From: Capilliphycus salinus
GTDB taxonomy: Bacteria > Cyanobacteriota > Cyanobacteriia > Cyanobacteriales > Microcoleaceae
NCBI RefSeq assembly: GCF_047276495.1
Contig: NZ_CP178543.1
Span: 6,138,001 to 6,202,000, forward strand
Length of the DNA: 64,000 nucleotides
Reading direction: 5' to 3'
Numbering within the stretch: the first letter of the stretch is position 1; each line of letters opens with the position of its first letter. The notes below the pieces were generated by a model. It saw only the letters and a program-made list of their open reading frames with translations. It did no database searches and was not told the origin of the DNA. Shown here piece by piece: positions 53,415-61,888 of the stretch. Made by a program: the position numbers and the translations under genes.

Positions 53415-53843
53415 TTAAAAACCGCTCGATCCAAATCCATTATCTCCTCTAATTGTTGAATTGAGTTGTTCAACTTCTTCTATTTCCGCGTGTATGACGG
53501 GTGCGATGACGAGTTGAGCGATTTTCATGCCTTTATTAATCTTAAAGGTTGTTTTGCCGTGATTGATTAATATTACCCCAATTTCGCCCCGATAGTCGGC
53601 GTCTATGGTACCGGGCGTGTTCAATACGGTGATTTGATGTTTGAGGGCTAAACCGCTTCGGGGACGAACTTGGGCTTCGGTTCCGGGTGAGAGTTCGATA
53701 GAAATTCCGGTGGGAATGAGTTGGCTTTCTCCGGGTAAAATTTCTCGATCTTCTATGGAATATAAATCCAGTCCGGCATCATTGGGATGGGCGTATTTTG
53801 GCACAATTGCCGCTTCGTTGAGTCTCAATATTTTGATTTTCAT
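53415..53843 (-). CDS. dut: Deoxyuridine 5'-triphosphate nucleotidohydrolase
   Basis: Hydrolyses dUTP to dUMP and pyrophosphate, keeping uracil out of DNA and feeding dTMP synthesis. The five dUTPase motifs are visible in 142 residues: HPNDAGLDLYS (1), RPRSGLALKH (2), TPGTIDADYRGEI (3), KINKGMKIAQLVI (4) and the C-terminal GDNGFGSSGF (5, which closes over the nucleotide). It heads the run with the dCMP deaminase. Confidence 0.94.
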   Translation of the reverse strand: MKIKILRLNEAAIVPKYAHPNDAGLDLYSIEDREILPGESQLIPTGISIELSPGTEAQVRPRSGLALKHQITVLNTPGTIDADYRGEIGVILINHGKTTFKINKGMKIAQLVIAPVIHAEIEEVEQLNSTIRGDNGFGSSGF

Positions 53844-54100
53844 TTTATCCTATTTTTCCGAATATTTTTAACAACAGTTCAAGCATCTTGCTTGCTAAAT
53901 AATATCATGTCCGACTCATCAATAATCATTATGTAGGGGCGCGCCTCATTACAGTTTACAGTTTACTGTTACCAGTGACCAGTCATGTAGGGGCGCGCCG
54001 AGCGCAATTATTTATGTTTTCCCACTCTCAACTGATATAAACCCGCCCTTCTTACTTAGGACTAGCTATCAACAGAATTAACTTTAATTCTATCATAAAT
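53844..54100. repeat. Spacer with dispersed GTAGGGGCGCGCC elements
   Basis: ATATCATGTCCGACTCATCA and ATAATCATTATGTAGGGGCGCGCC (53,903-53,948) are followed by AGTTTACAGTTTACTGTTACCAGT and a second TGTAGGGGCGCGCC (53,988-54,001). The ATCATGTCNG lead also stands before the element at 37,195, so the repeat family has a longer conserved edge than its GC core. Confidence 0.6.
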
Positions 54101-55417
54101 TTAGGGCGAAAGTCTGGCTTTTCCCATGCGAGTTGTTTTGTACCAAGCTGCAACCTCTGGAACCCAAGTTTCTACATGAGGCCACATCAATTCGCAGAGT
54201 TGTTGAATTTCCAGTTGGGCATCTTTTTTATAGCGCAAATCCAGAAAATGTAACAGAGTTCGCAAGTTTAAACTGACCACAAAATGTTGACGGTAATCAA
54301 AGGGAAGTTTGCCTCTAGCGTGTTCTTCGGACATTCCACTTTCAAAGTCGATTTGATAGCGTTTTACCGCTTCTAAACACCAGTCTAAATCGGCTTGTCG
54401 TTGTTCGGGAGAGTAGTAATATTTTTTGCCCTGTCGGTTTGTATAGTCGCCAACCGGACGCAAATAAAACACATCTTCTAGATCTTTTTTTCCTTCTAAA
54501 ACTTCTATAAACTGTTGTCCCGTGTACCGAAAAGAGTTGTGAACAACTAGACCATTGGCGACGAAGTTATGCCATTTTCCTTCTACTTCAATATCGTAGG
54601 TCATTTGTTTTCCCAAATACTCCACTTTTCGGACTTTCACCGGATGAGCAATTAATTTTTTCTTTTCCTCGATAACAGTTTGACCATTACACATTAAAGA
54701 AATTGGCTTAGTCATTTGGATAACATTACCACTATAATCAGTGATTAAACCCACTGCATCTCCCATCGTTTGCCAACCTTTATCGGTTAACAGCCGATGG
54801 TTTACCGTACAGTCTAAAGTTTTGCCATCTTCTAAAGTTAAACGATAAACGGGTTGAACTCCGCTACACATTACATCTTTAATTGAACCTGTTGTAAATT
54901 CTCCCGTTTCTTCGTTTAAAACTCTCAACCGCATTTTACGGATTCTGTTTTTGCAGTCGCGGCGATATTCCCCTGGAGGTTCCCCATTTCTACCTCGAAT
55001 TGACCTTTCACGAATTGCTTTTTCTCCATTTGTCCACAGATCATATAACTCGCCAATTGTTTTTTTGAGTCGGGGTGAAGTTTCTCCCTCGATATTGACA
55101 AAGGTGATCTCTGTATCCGCACCCAAACACTGAACATCAAAGGAAATTCCTACCCGATGGGTTCGGGCTTGCTGCATGACGCTGTGGGGAAAATAACCGC
55201 AATTAAACACAATTTGAACGTGTTCTAACGGCCCGTAATGTCCTCGTTCTCCGGCTAACAGACGCTTGACAATAATCTCCCCGCATTTGGTTTCAGACGG
55301 CCATTTTTCCCGTTCGTCGATAATAAATTTATCGGAATAGTCTTGGTGCATTGCCGCATAAATCACGGTTTGCGGGTTGGGGGTTTGGGCGATAACTTCT
55401 ACTCTAAATTTATCCAT
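54101..55417 (-). CDS. thyX: Flavin-dependent thymidylate synthase ThyX with in-frame mini-intein
   Basis: ThyX makes dTMP from dUMP with methylene-THF, FAD and NADPH. The translated frame is 438 residues; without the 198-residue intein (97-294) the enzyme is 240, the normal length. The extein has GHYGPLEHVQIVF, QQARTHRVGISFDVQ | SFRYTGQQFIEVL (the ThyX nucleotide-binding motif; the bar is the insertion point) and the C-terminal LNLRTLLHFLDLRYKKDAQL. The intein interrupts the most conserved motif, between Gln96 and the Ser before Arg-Tyr, so activity needs splicing. The frame is intact. The gene stands alone, ~260 bp after dut. AGA-rich sequence precedes the ATG. Confidence 0.95.
   Translation of the reverse strand: MDKFRVEVIAQTPNPQTVIYAAMHQDYSDKFIIDEREKWPSETKCGEIIVKRLLAGERGHYGPLEHVQIVFNCGYFPHSVMQQARTHRVGISFDVQCLGADTEITFVNIEGETSPRLKKTIGELYDLWTNGEKAIRERSIRGRNGEPPGEYRRDCKNRIRKMRLRVLNEETGEFTTGSIKDVMCSGVQPVYRLTLEDGKTLDCTVNHRLLTDKGWQTMGDAVGLITDYSGNVIQMTKPISLMCNGQTVIEEKKKLIAHPVKVRKVEYLGKQMTYDIEVEGKWHNFVANGLVVHNSFRYTGQQFIEVLEGKKDLEDVFYLRPVGDYTNRQGKKYYYSPEQRQADLDWCLEAVKRYQIDFESGMSEEHARGKLPFDYRQHFVVSLNLRTLLHFLDLRYKKDAQLEIQQLCELMWPHVETWVPEVAAWYKTTRMGKARLSP
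54536..55129 (-). other. ThyX mini-intein (198 residues, no endonuclease)
   Basis: The intein begins with CLGADTEITFVN (block A, Cys1), has LDCTVNHRLLTDKGW (block B, TxxH), MTYDIEVEGKWHNFVANGLV (block F) and ends VVHN (block G, His-Asn), followed by Ser as the +1 residue. The stretch between blocks B and F is short (about 65 residues) and has no LAGLIDADG or HNH motif, so it can splice but not home. All residues needed for standard splicing are present. Confidence 0.93.
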
Positions 55418-55533
55418 TCTCTTGATCCGAAAAATCGTTAAATCTTATAAAATTTTCTCTACAGAACTTACCTTAATTTTACAATATAACTGAAATATTT
55501 TATGTTATTTTAAGAGAAGATTGGGGAAAAAAC

Positions 55534-56100
55534 ATGATCCTATCCTCTCGTTTTCGTCAGGCGCTCGTCTACGCCTGTGAACTCCACGCCGAGCAAGTTC
55601 GCAAGGGTTCCGGCGTTCCCTACGCGGCGCATTTGTTGGGTGTTGCTAGCATTGCGTTAGAATACGGGGCAAACGAGTCGGAAGCGATCGCCGCACTGTT
55701 ACATGATGCCATAGAAGACCAAGGCGGCGCATCTACAAGGGAAGAAATTCGCCGTCGGTTTGGGGAGACGGTCGCCGCTATTGTAGACGGGTGTACCGAT
55801 ACGGACCAAACGCCCAAACCCCCTTGGCGAGAACGCAAACAAGCTTACATTGACCATCTTCCCACGACGAGCGCTTCCGTGCGTTTGGTTTCTGCGGCCG
55901 ATAAACTTTATAATGCCCGATCTATTTTACAAGATTATCGTCAGGTCGGTGAAACAATTTGGGAACGGTTTACAGGGAGAAAAGAAGGAACACTTTGGTA
56001 TTATCGCTCGCTGGTCGAGGCTTTTGAAAAGGCAGAAACAACGCCTCTTGTTGAAGAATTGGATCGGGTTGTTTCTCAGATCGAACAGTTGGCAAAATGA
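55534..56100 (+). CDS. HD-domain hydrolase (MESH1/SpoT hydrolase-like)
   Basis: A 188-residue HD protein. VYACELHAEQVRKGSGVPY (first His), then PYAAHLLGVASI, AIAALLHDAIEDQGG (HD pair) and LVSAADKLYNARSILQDY (last Asp/Asn) follow the order of the metal-dependent (p)ppGpp hydrolase/MESH1 family. There is no synthetase, TGS or ACT domain, so if it acts on alarmones it is a stand-alone small hydrolase; MESH1 relatives also remove phosphate from NADPH. The substrate is not settled. The gene precedes the ABC ATPase gene by 53 bases on the same strand. Confidence 0.8.
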   Translation: MILSSRFRQALVYACELHAEQVRKGSGVPYAAHLLGVASIALEYGANESEAIAALLHDAIEDQGGASTREEIRRRFGETVAAIVDGCTDTDQTPKPPWRERKQAYIDHLPTTSASVRLVSAADKLYNARSILQDYRQVGETIWERFTGRKEGTLWYYRSLVEAFEKAETTPLVEELDRVVSQIEQLAK

Positions 56101-56153
56101 ATTGACTTGATGACAACTACCCTTGGATTAACTTTTACGATTAAAGGAAAAAA

Positions 56154-57296
56154 ATGGCAAATGTTCGCTTAGAGAAAATCAACCGTATCTATAATAATGT
56201 TACCGCAATTGAGGATATTTCTTTTGAAGTTCCCGACGGTGAATTTTGGGTGCTTTTGGGGCCTTCCGGCTGTGGAAAATCAACAATTTTGCGGACAATA
56301 GCCGGTTTGGAAACGGCAACAAGCGGCAATCTTTATATTAATAATCGCTTGGTGAATGAAATTCCGGCTCGTCAACGAGATGTGGCGATGGTGTTTCAAA
56401 ATTACGCCCTTTATCCCCATATGAGCGTCGCGGAAAACTTGGCATTTGGTTTGAAAATGCGTCAAATTGAACCTCAAATTATACAGGAACGGGTTCATAA
56501 AGTTGCGCGATCGCTATCAATTGATCGTTTATTAAACCGCAAGCCCAAACAACTTTCGGGCGGACAACAACAGCGGGTTGCACTGGGGAGGGCGATAGTA
56601 CGAGAACCCCAAGTTTTTCTACTCGATGAACCCCTTTCTAATCTCGACGCTCAACTGCGGGATGACACGCGAGCGGAACTGAAAAAGTTACATCAACGTT
56701 TAAATATTACCACAGTTTATGTTACCCACGACCAAACCGAAGCGATGACATTGGCGGATAAAATCGTCGTGTTAGACCAAGGAAAAATTCAACAAATTGG
56801 AGATCCTCAAACCGTTTATGCCCAACCGAAGAATCAAATGGTTGCCACTTTTTTAGGCAATCCTCCGATGAATATTTTACCCGTTACCTACGGAAATAGC
56901 ATCTTTTGGATCGCCAATCAATCTTTTAATTGTCCCCTAGAAATTCAAGAAAAAATCAATCCCAAAGATCGAGAAAGTTTTAACTTGGGAATTCGTCCCG
57001 AACATATTGAACTGGTTACATCTAACGTTAACCAACAAAATCTTCAGTTGGACAGTCGAAAATCCAATCAAGCTTTGCTGTCGGTTGAGGTGGATGTGAT
57101 TGAACCTTTGGGTCGAGAAATTTTAGTTCGAGCGAGTTTATCGGTATCCGATAATTCAGAGTTTTCCCAAACTGTAATACAATTTCTAACCCCAGTAGAA
57201 ATCCGTTTAAAACCGGGCGATCGCATTTCGATTAAACTCGACCTCAATCACGCTATTGTTTTCGCTCCCCAGACGGGAGAGACATTATACGCTTAA
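56154..57296 (+). CDS. ABC transporter ATP-binding protein, MalK/UgpC type
   Basis: A 380-residue ATPase of the carbohydrate-importer group. Walker A GPSGCGKST (about 37-45), Q-loop FQNYALYPHMSV, signature LSGGQQQRVALGRAI (about 136-150), Walker B VFLLDEPLSNLDAQL and the switch His in TVYVTHDQTEAMTLAD are all present. The C-terminal ~120 residues form the TOBE/OB regulatory domain (LGIRPEHIEL). It would power uptake of a sugar, polyol or glycerol phosphate, sharing one ATPase among several importers as is common. No permease or binding protein genes adjoin. Confidence 0.92.
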   Translation: MANVRLEKINRIYNNVTAIEDISFEVPDGEFWVLLGPSGCGKSTILRTIAGLETATSGNLYINNRLVNEIPARQRDVAMVFQNYALYPHMSVAENLAFGLKMRQIEPQIIQERVHKVARSLSIDRLLNRKPKQLSGGQQQRVALGRAIVREPQVFLLDEPLSNLDAQLRDDTRAELKKLHQRLNITTVYVTHDQTEAMTLADKIVVLDQGKIQQIGDPQTVYAQPKNQMVATFLGNPPMNILPVTYGNSIFWIANQSFNCPLEIQEKINPKDRESFNLGIRPEHIELVTSNVNQQNLQLDSRKSNQALLSVEVDVIEPLGREILVRASLSVSDNSEFSQTVIQFLTPVEIRLKPGDRISIKLDLNHAIVFAPQTGETLYA

Positions 57297-57313
57297 TCTT
57301 CTAGGGGAAAATC

Positions 57314-57832
57314 CTATTCTGAGAATTCTATTCTTGTGGTTGAGTTATCTTCTTCCTCCTCTTCTACTTCTTCTTCTTCGATTTCAAAGCTAAATTCTTC
57401 TTCGGCTAAAACTTCATGTTGTTGTTCAACTTGAACCGTTTTTTCCGGCTCATTTAATGGATTTAGAGTCAGAGTTTGTTGGTGAGCAGAATCATCAATT
57501 TTAGGAGTGGAAGGGAGTTCATTTTTAATCACCGAACTCAATTTTACCATCAATCTAGGCCCGGAATGTCCGAGACGAATCACCATTCCATCTTTAATGA
57601 AAAACTGATTGAGAGGTTTATTATTGATATAGGTACCGTTTGTACCGAAACACAAAGCTTCCCAACCTGATTCTCGGTTCCACAGTTCTAAATGATGACG
57701 AGAAACAACAGCATTATAAATCACAATATCATTATCTTTCGCACGGCCGATCCGAATCGTTGACTTATCCTTAAAAGTCCACCGATTGACTGGTATAGGT
57801 TGAGTTGGATGAATGAGAATCAAAGTAATCAC
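57314..57832 (-). CDS. FHA domain protein with acidic tail
   Basis: A 172-residue protein. The FHA domain (about 5-105) has IRIGRAKDNDIVIYNAVVSR followed by HHLEL and FGTNGTYINNKPL, the Gly-Arg, Ser-x-x-His and Asn-Gly positions that bind phosphothreonine. The tail is strongly acidic (EEEVEEEEED, about 155-165). It starts MITLILIHPTQPIPVNRWTF, almost the same text as the FHA protein at 58,846, so the two are recent paralogues flanking the PRC-barrel gene. Ser/Thr kinases are the likely partners. Confidence 0.85.
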   Translation of the reverse strand: MITLILIHPTQPIPVNRWTFKDKSTIRIGRAKDNDIVIYNAVVSRHHLELWNRESGWEALCFGTNGTYINNKPLNQFFIKDGMVIRLGHSGPRLMVKLSSVIKNELPSTPKIDDSAHQQTLTLNPLNEPEKTVQVEQQHEVLAEEEFSFEIEEEEVEEEEEDNSTTRIEFSE

Positions 57833-57979
57833 TTATAAATCTAAAAGTGAGATAAAAATATACAGAAATTTTTCAGTCGGAATCATTACTTTTGTTGTCG
57901 GCTTCAAAATCAATCTAATCTTCTCAAAAATTGGGAATTTTAAGTTGACCAGAAATTTAACTTCATTTGAGGAGAAACG

Positions 57980-58732
57980 TTAGGAATGATCCCGATCGCT
58001 ATTCGTCTCGCCAGAATTTGCCGGCAGTTCTTTGGGTTTTATTTCTTGGGGTTCCCGTTCTTCGGAAATAATTTCTACTTCAATTTCTTTCATTCCCTCC
58101 TGTTTTCCTTTCGTGATTTTTTGAGCATTTCGTTTCAAGCCTTCAATATGTTCTCGGGTTTTCTCGAAATCCTCTTGTATAAATTCCGCCGCCTGACCCA
58201 TCTTTTGACCCCAACCTTCCGAATATTGCTGAGGGGTTTTGATGGCAGCTTCTAAGACAATCAACCGTTTGTTTCCCGCGCTAGAAACTGCCGTTGCGGG
58301 TAGAATATATACTCCTTCTAAGACGCCTCGCAACCCCTGAGAAGTGTAGAGATAATGATTAATAAAACCGGTTTTTTGCTCAAAAATATAGTCAACAATG
58401 GAACCGATTTTATTTCCGGCATCCGTCCAAACTTCGTGATTCATCCCGTGAATGGCTTGTTCCGGTTTCGTGGGATTTTCGTCGGATTCCTCCTGAGAAA
58501 TCGGACGATTGACGAGAACCGCATCATCACCGATTTGAACAATATTATCCCAAGTAAAGACTCGTTTTTGACCTCGAATCAGTCCCGATTTACAGGTCAA
58601 AGCCACCACTTGATGAGATTGAGGATTGATCCAGAGTTGTTCGACTCGACCTAAATCTTCAACAGTATTACGTTCTAGCACCAATCGATTGATTAACTCA
58701 CTCCGTTTAATCATTTGGGTTTCGGTATTCAT
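57980..58732 (-). CDS. PRC-barrel domain protein
   Basis: A 250-residue protein with two PRC-barrel copies: the first at about 12-75 (LINRLVLERNTVEDLGRVEQ, then RVFTWDNIVQIGDDAVLV), the second at about 95-165 (HEVWTDAGNKIGSIVDYIFE). A helical/coiled tail (about 170-225) and an acidic end (EVEIISEEREPQEIKPKE) follow. PRC barrels are adaptor folds found in the photosynthetic reaction-centre H subunit and in RimM. Proteins of this layout are widespread in cyanobacteria with no firm role. It lies between two paralogous FHA genes on the same strand. Confidence 0.82.
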   Translation of the reverse strand: MNTETQMIKRSELINRLVLERNTVEDLGRVEQLWINPQSHQVVALTCKSGLIRGQKRVFTWDNIVQIGDDAVLVNRPISQEESDENPTKPEQAIHGMNHEVWTDAGNKIGSIVDYIFEQKTGFINHYLYTSQGLRGVLEGVYILPATAVSSAGNKRLIVLEAAIKTPQQYSEGWGQKMGQAAEFIQEDFEKTREHIEGLKRNAQKITKGKQEGMKEIEVEIISEEREPQEIKPKELPANSGETNSDRDHS

Positions 58733-58845
58733 AGAGTTAGCCCCACAGTATTTTAAAATTGATCGGCGTTAACGGATGACAACCTCCTGATTTGTTTAAT
58801 TCTAATTGAGGCCAAGTTCCCCCCAAAATCTCCAGCCAGCATAAA

Positions 58846-59307
58846 TTACTCAGTTACCGTAATATCTTCCTGGGGTTCAGAGGATATTAATTGAGAAGAA
58901 GTTGAAGACGAAATGTGATCGACTTTAACTCCGGTATCTAAATGATCTGCTGTTTTTATTTGTCTTTCGCGAACTCCAATTCGACTCATTAAATGTTGAC
59001 TTTTATCGGCGGGAATATTCAGCTTAATTTTTGGCCCGGAAATCGCTAAATGAATAATTTGTCCGTCAGCAATTGGAGATTCTTGAACCAGTTTTCCGTC
59101 GAGATAAGTGCCATTTGTCCCTAAACCAACAATCGTCCAAGTTTTTCCTCGCAGTCTTAACTCGACATGATAGCGGGAGACTACAGCACTATACAAAACG
59201 ACATCATTTTTCACCGAGCGGCCGATCCGAATCACCTCCTCCTGTTCAAAAGTCCAAACGCGAACGGGAATAGATTGGTTGGGATGAAGTAAAGTTAAGG
59301 TAATCAC
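58846..59307 (-). CDS. FHA domain protein (paralogue of the one at 57,314)
   Basis: Taken from the GTG at 59,305-59,307, the protein starts VITLTLLHPNQSIPVRVWTF, which aligns with the N terminus of its paralogue; a TTG 60 bases upstream (59,367) is also in frame but has no support. The FHA core reads IRIGRSVKNDVVLYSAVVSR, then YHVEL and LGTNGTYLDGKLV. Note YH for the usual HH after Ser-Arg. The tail is Ser-rich (SSSTSSQLISSEP), without the acidic run of the paralogue. Confidence 0.8.
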   Translation of the reverse strand: MITLTLLHPNQSIPVRVWTFEQEEVIRIGRSVKNDVVLYSAVVSRYHVELRLRGKTWTIVGLGTNGTYLDGKLVQESPIADGQIIHLAISGPKIKLNIPADKSQHLMSRIGVRERQIKTADHLDTGVKVDHISSSTSSQLISSEPQEDITVTE

Positions 59308-59470
59308 ATTGACAGGTTTCAGTTCAAGTAGAGCACCCAAGCACAATTTTAGATGGTTCGGTTCCAATTTTGAACCCCAACAAATCCAGATTCATCGATC
59401 GGGTCTGATCTCAAGACTTGCCTTTTTTTGATATCGAGTTCAAAATCACACCTGTAATCTTCAAATTGCC

Positions 59471-60220
59471 TTAGGAATGTTGAAAAATAAACGAAACGAG
59501 ATCCCCTTTTCCTAAGGATACGCGATCGCCAGGTCGCAACCGATGTCGATTTCCCTTGGTCAGAGGAATATTATTGACATAAGTTCCATTAGAACTGCCG
59601 ACATCTTCAATATAATAGGAATCTCCCTCAACCCGAATATCGGCATGGGTACGAGAGACAATTTCCGAATGAGGGAAACCGGAAACATCAAGATCTGGGG
59701 GAACCAGATCGTTCGGCTTTCCAACGTGAATCACGGGTAAATTGGGAGGGAGTTCCAAAGTCACATTCGTTTGGATGTGCAGCAAACGTGCAGATAGATG
59801 TTGCAGTTGAGTCGTGGGACTCCCCGCTGTTTGCACCGATGCTGTCGGTGGAGATGAATTCAAGTCCGGACTGGTCGTCGCTCTCACCCCCACCGGCTCG
59901 GGATCGGGGTTAGATTTTTCTAAATTTGGGGGGGCGACCGCAGAAGTAACAACAGGTTCGGGAGTCACCAACGGCTCGGGTGTCACGGGAGCAGAGGGTG
60001 GAGAAACCACAGTCGGTATAGCGGCGGGGTCTTCTTCCAAAGGTGCTGCTGTTGCTGGCTGCAAATTATAGCCACACTGACCGCAAAAAGCAGCATCACT
60101 TTGAACGGTTGCACCGCAGCTTGGACAAGTCGTGGTTGTTGGTAGCGGAGTGTAGCAAGCTTCGCACTGAGTTGCTCCCTCCGGGTTTTGGTGATTGCAA
60201 TTGGGACAAACAATCATCAC
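59471..60220 (-). CDS. Double zinc-ribbon FHA protein
   Basis: A 249-residue protein. The N terminus has two zinc ribbons: CPNCNHQNPEGATQCEAC (about 5-22) and CPSCGATVQSDAAFCGQC (about 33-50). A Pro/Thr/Val-rich linker (about 55-150) follows, then an FHA domain (about 155-245): HVGKPNDLVPPDLDVSG, EIVSRTHADIRVE, DVGSSNGTYVNNIPL. The domain order (zinc ribbon, linker, FHA) is common among cyanobacterial FHA proteins, which read Ser/Thr-kinase signals. It is the first gene of a minus-strand set of three FHA genes and one PRC-barrel gene. Confidence 0.88.
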   Translation of the reverse strand: MMIVCPNCNHQNPEGATQCEACYTPLPTTTTCPSCGATVQSDAAFCGQCGYNLQPATAAPLEEDPAAIPTVVSPPSAPVTPEPLVTPEPVVTSAVAPPNLEKSNPDPEPVGVRATTSPDLNSSPPTASVQTAGSPTTQLQHLSARLLHIQTNVTLELPPNLPVIHVGKPNDLVPPDLDVSGFPHSEIVSRTHADIRVEGDSYYIEDVGSSNGTYVNNIPLTKGNRHRLRPGDRVSLGKGDLVSFIFQHS

Positions 60221-60440
60221 AATTCTCTGTAGTCAGCTATTACAATTCTGACACTTCGAGACGCTCTCAGCTATGAATTTGTGAGAAATAGGCAATTATC
60301 AGTCACCCTTCGGGTTCAGCAGTCGCTCTCTTGCGAACTTCGCTCTCGGCGGAAACCGCCGGGCCGCAAGGAACGCGCTCATGGGGGAAACCCGCGCAAG
60401 CCCTCGCTGCAACACCTGTCACCAGTGAAGAGGCAATCAT
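60221..60440. repeat. Dispersed repeat with GGCGGAAACCGCC palindrome
   Basis: CTCTCGGCGGAAACCGCCGGGCCGCAAGGAACGCGCTCATGGG and GAAACCCGCGCAAGCCCTCGC (60,343-60,408) form nested palindromes (GGCGG-AAA-CCGCC; GGG-GAAA-CCC). A degenerate relative lies at 46,450-46,500. No gene is supported. Confidence 0.55.
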
Positions 60441-60929
60441 GCAAGAGTTTTGTAGGGGCGGGTTCGGCCAAAATCTCTGTTTTCCTAGAAATAACTTACA
60501 TAAACCCGCCCCCAACCCGTTAACAATTTTTCCCGGACAACTGGGGTGGGTTTAGATCAGTTATCTGTGGGTAACAGACGCCCACAGGGGGTGGGTTTAG
60601 ATCAGTTATCTGTGGGTAACAGACGCCGGATTACAGAACCCGCCCCCAACCCGTTAACAATTTTTCCCGGACAACTGGGGCGGGTTTAGATCAGTTATCT
60701 GTGGGTAACAGACGCCGATTACAGAACCCGCCCCCAACCCGTTAACAATTTTTCCCGGACAACTGGGGCGGGTTTAGATCAGTTATCTGTGGGTAACAGA
60801 CGCCGATTACAGAACCCGCCCCCAACCCGTTAACAATTTTTCCCGGACAACTGGGGCGGGTTTAGATCAGTTATCTGTGGGTAACAGACGCCGATTACAG
60901 AACCCGCCCCTACATCGGACTCCTATTCC
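60441..60929. repeat. Tandem array of 88-bp GGGGCGGGTT palindromic elements
   Basis: AACCCGTTAACAATTTTTCC starts at 60,514, 60,648, 60,736 and 60,824, with an exact 88-bp period in the last three; the first interval (134 bp) contains an extra partial unit with GGGTTTAGATCAGTTATCTG doubled. Each unit carries GGGGCGGGTT and AACCCGCCCC, so each can fold back. The array ends at CCCGCCCCTAC (60,903-60,915), right next to the end of pgl. No gene is supported. Confidence 0.85.
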
Positions 60930-61661
60930 CTATTCCCTATTCTCCGTTAAGACTTGACCGGCGGCTTCATCTAACAGCCACCAGAGTTCCCCTTGAGGTT
61001 GGATGGCGCGAGAGGGATACATCATTTCGTCGGCGGTTTCGGCAAAAACCTGAGTTAAGGCGGGTTGTTTATTCTCCCCCGTCACCAAAAACATCACACA
61101 TTCAGCTTGGTTAATCAGGGGAACCGTAAACGTTAAACGGGGTTGACCGGCCTTATTCCCCACCGCAATTAAGCGATCGCGAACCTGTAACGCTTCAGTC
61201 TGGGGAAACAGACTCGCCGTGTGAGCATCATCCCCCATCCCGAGTAAAATCACATCAAAAGCGGGAAACTCTCCCTCAGACACCTGAAAAAAGCGGCGCA
61301 ACTCGGCATCGTACTGACCGGCATCGGCAAGGGGATCATTTCCGCCGGTCGGCATCGGGTGAATATTCTCAGGTGGAAACGGGACTCGCTCCAGCCAAGC
61401 TTGACGAGCCATCCCTTCGTTACTATCGGGGTGATCGGGGGCAACGTAGCGTTCATCTCCCCAAAAAATATGAATCTTATCGAGGGGTAAATCTTCGGCC
61501 GCCAGCCCTTCATAAAGCGGTTTTGGGGTACTTCCTCCCGCCAACACCAGGCTAAACAGGCCTCGGGATGCGATCGCGGGTTCGATTTTGTCCAAAATAA
61601 TCGCTTTTGCTCGCTCTACAAGCTGATCGCGACTGGGAAAAAGTTCAATATTTTTTTTCAT
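60930..61661 (-). CDS. pgl: 6-Phosphogluconolactonase
   Basis: Hydrolyses 6-phosphogluconolactone to 6-phosphogluconate, the step after zwf in the oxidative pentose phosphate pathway. Motifs of the SugarP isomerase-like fold are seen: FSLVLAGGSTPKPLYEGLA (about 35-53), IHIFWGDERYVAPDHPDSNE (about 63-82) and FDVILLGMGDDAHTASLFP (about 133-151). I start at the ATG 61,661 (MKKNIELFPSRDQL, 243 residues, the normal length); the open frame continues 117 bases upstream but that text is unlike the family. No ribosome binding site is strong. Confidence 0.93.
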   Translation of the reverse strand: MKKNIELFPSRDQLVERAKAIILDKIEPAIASRGLFSLVLAGGSTPKPLYEGLAAEDLPLDKIHIFWGDERYVAPDHPDSNEGMARQAWLERVPFPPENIHPMPTGGNDPLADAGQYDAELRRFFQVSEGEFPAFDVILLGMGDDAHTASLFPQTEALQVRDRLIAVGNKAGQPRLTFTVPLINQAECVMFLVTGENKQPALTQVFAETADEMMYPSRAIQPQGELWWLLDEAAGQVLTENRE

Positions 61662-61888
61662 AGTCCAGAAAATCGAGTTAGACAACAAACCATAAAAGCA
61701 ATTAAGCCGGAGCAATGCTCTATCTGTCCGGGGTTTCACCCCTGATTTCTCGCCCGACCTCGCTCTAAAGAAAACCAACAGTTAAAATAAAACTGTTAGA
61801 GTTCAATTGGCGAGGCGATTGGAGTGACAACGGCTCAATCCAGCCAAGACGCTACTCACACAGACGAGGTTATCAGCTTTAAGGCGAT

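Noticed and set aside
60441..60929. CRISPR-like appearance of the regular repeats
   Set aside because: The whole 88-bp unit is repeated, with no unique spacers, and no cas genes are near.
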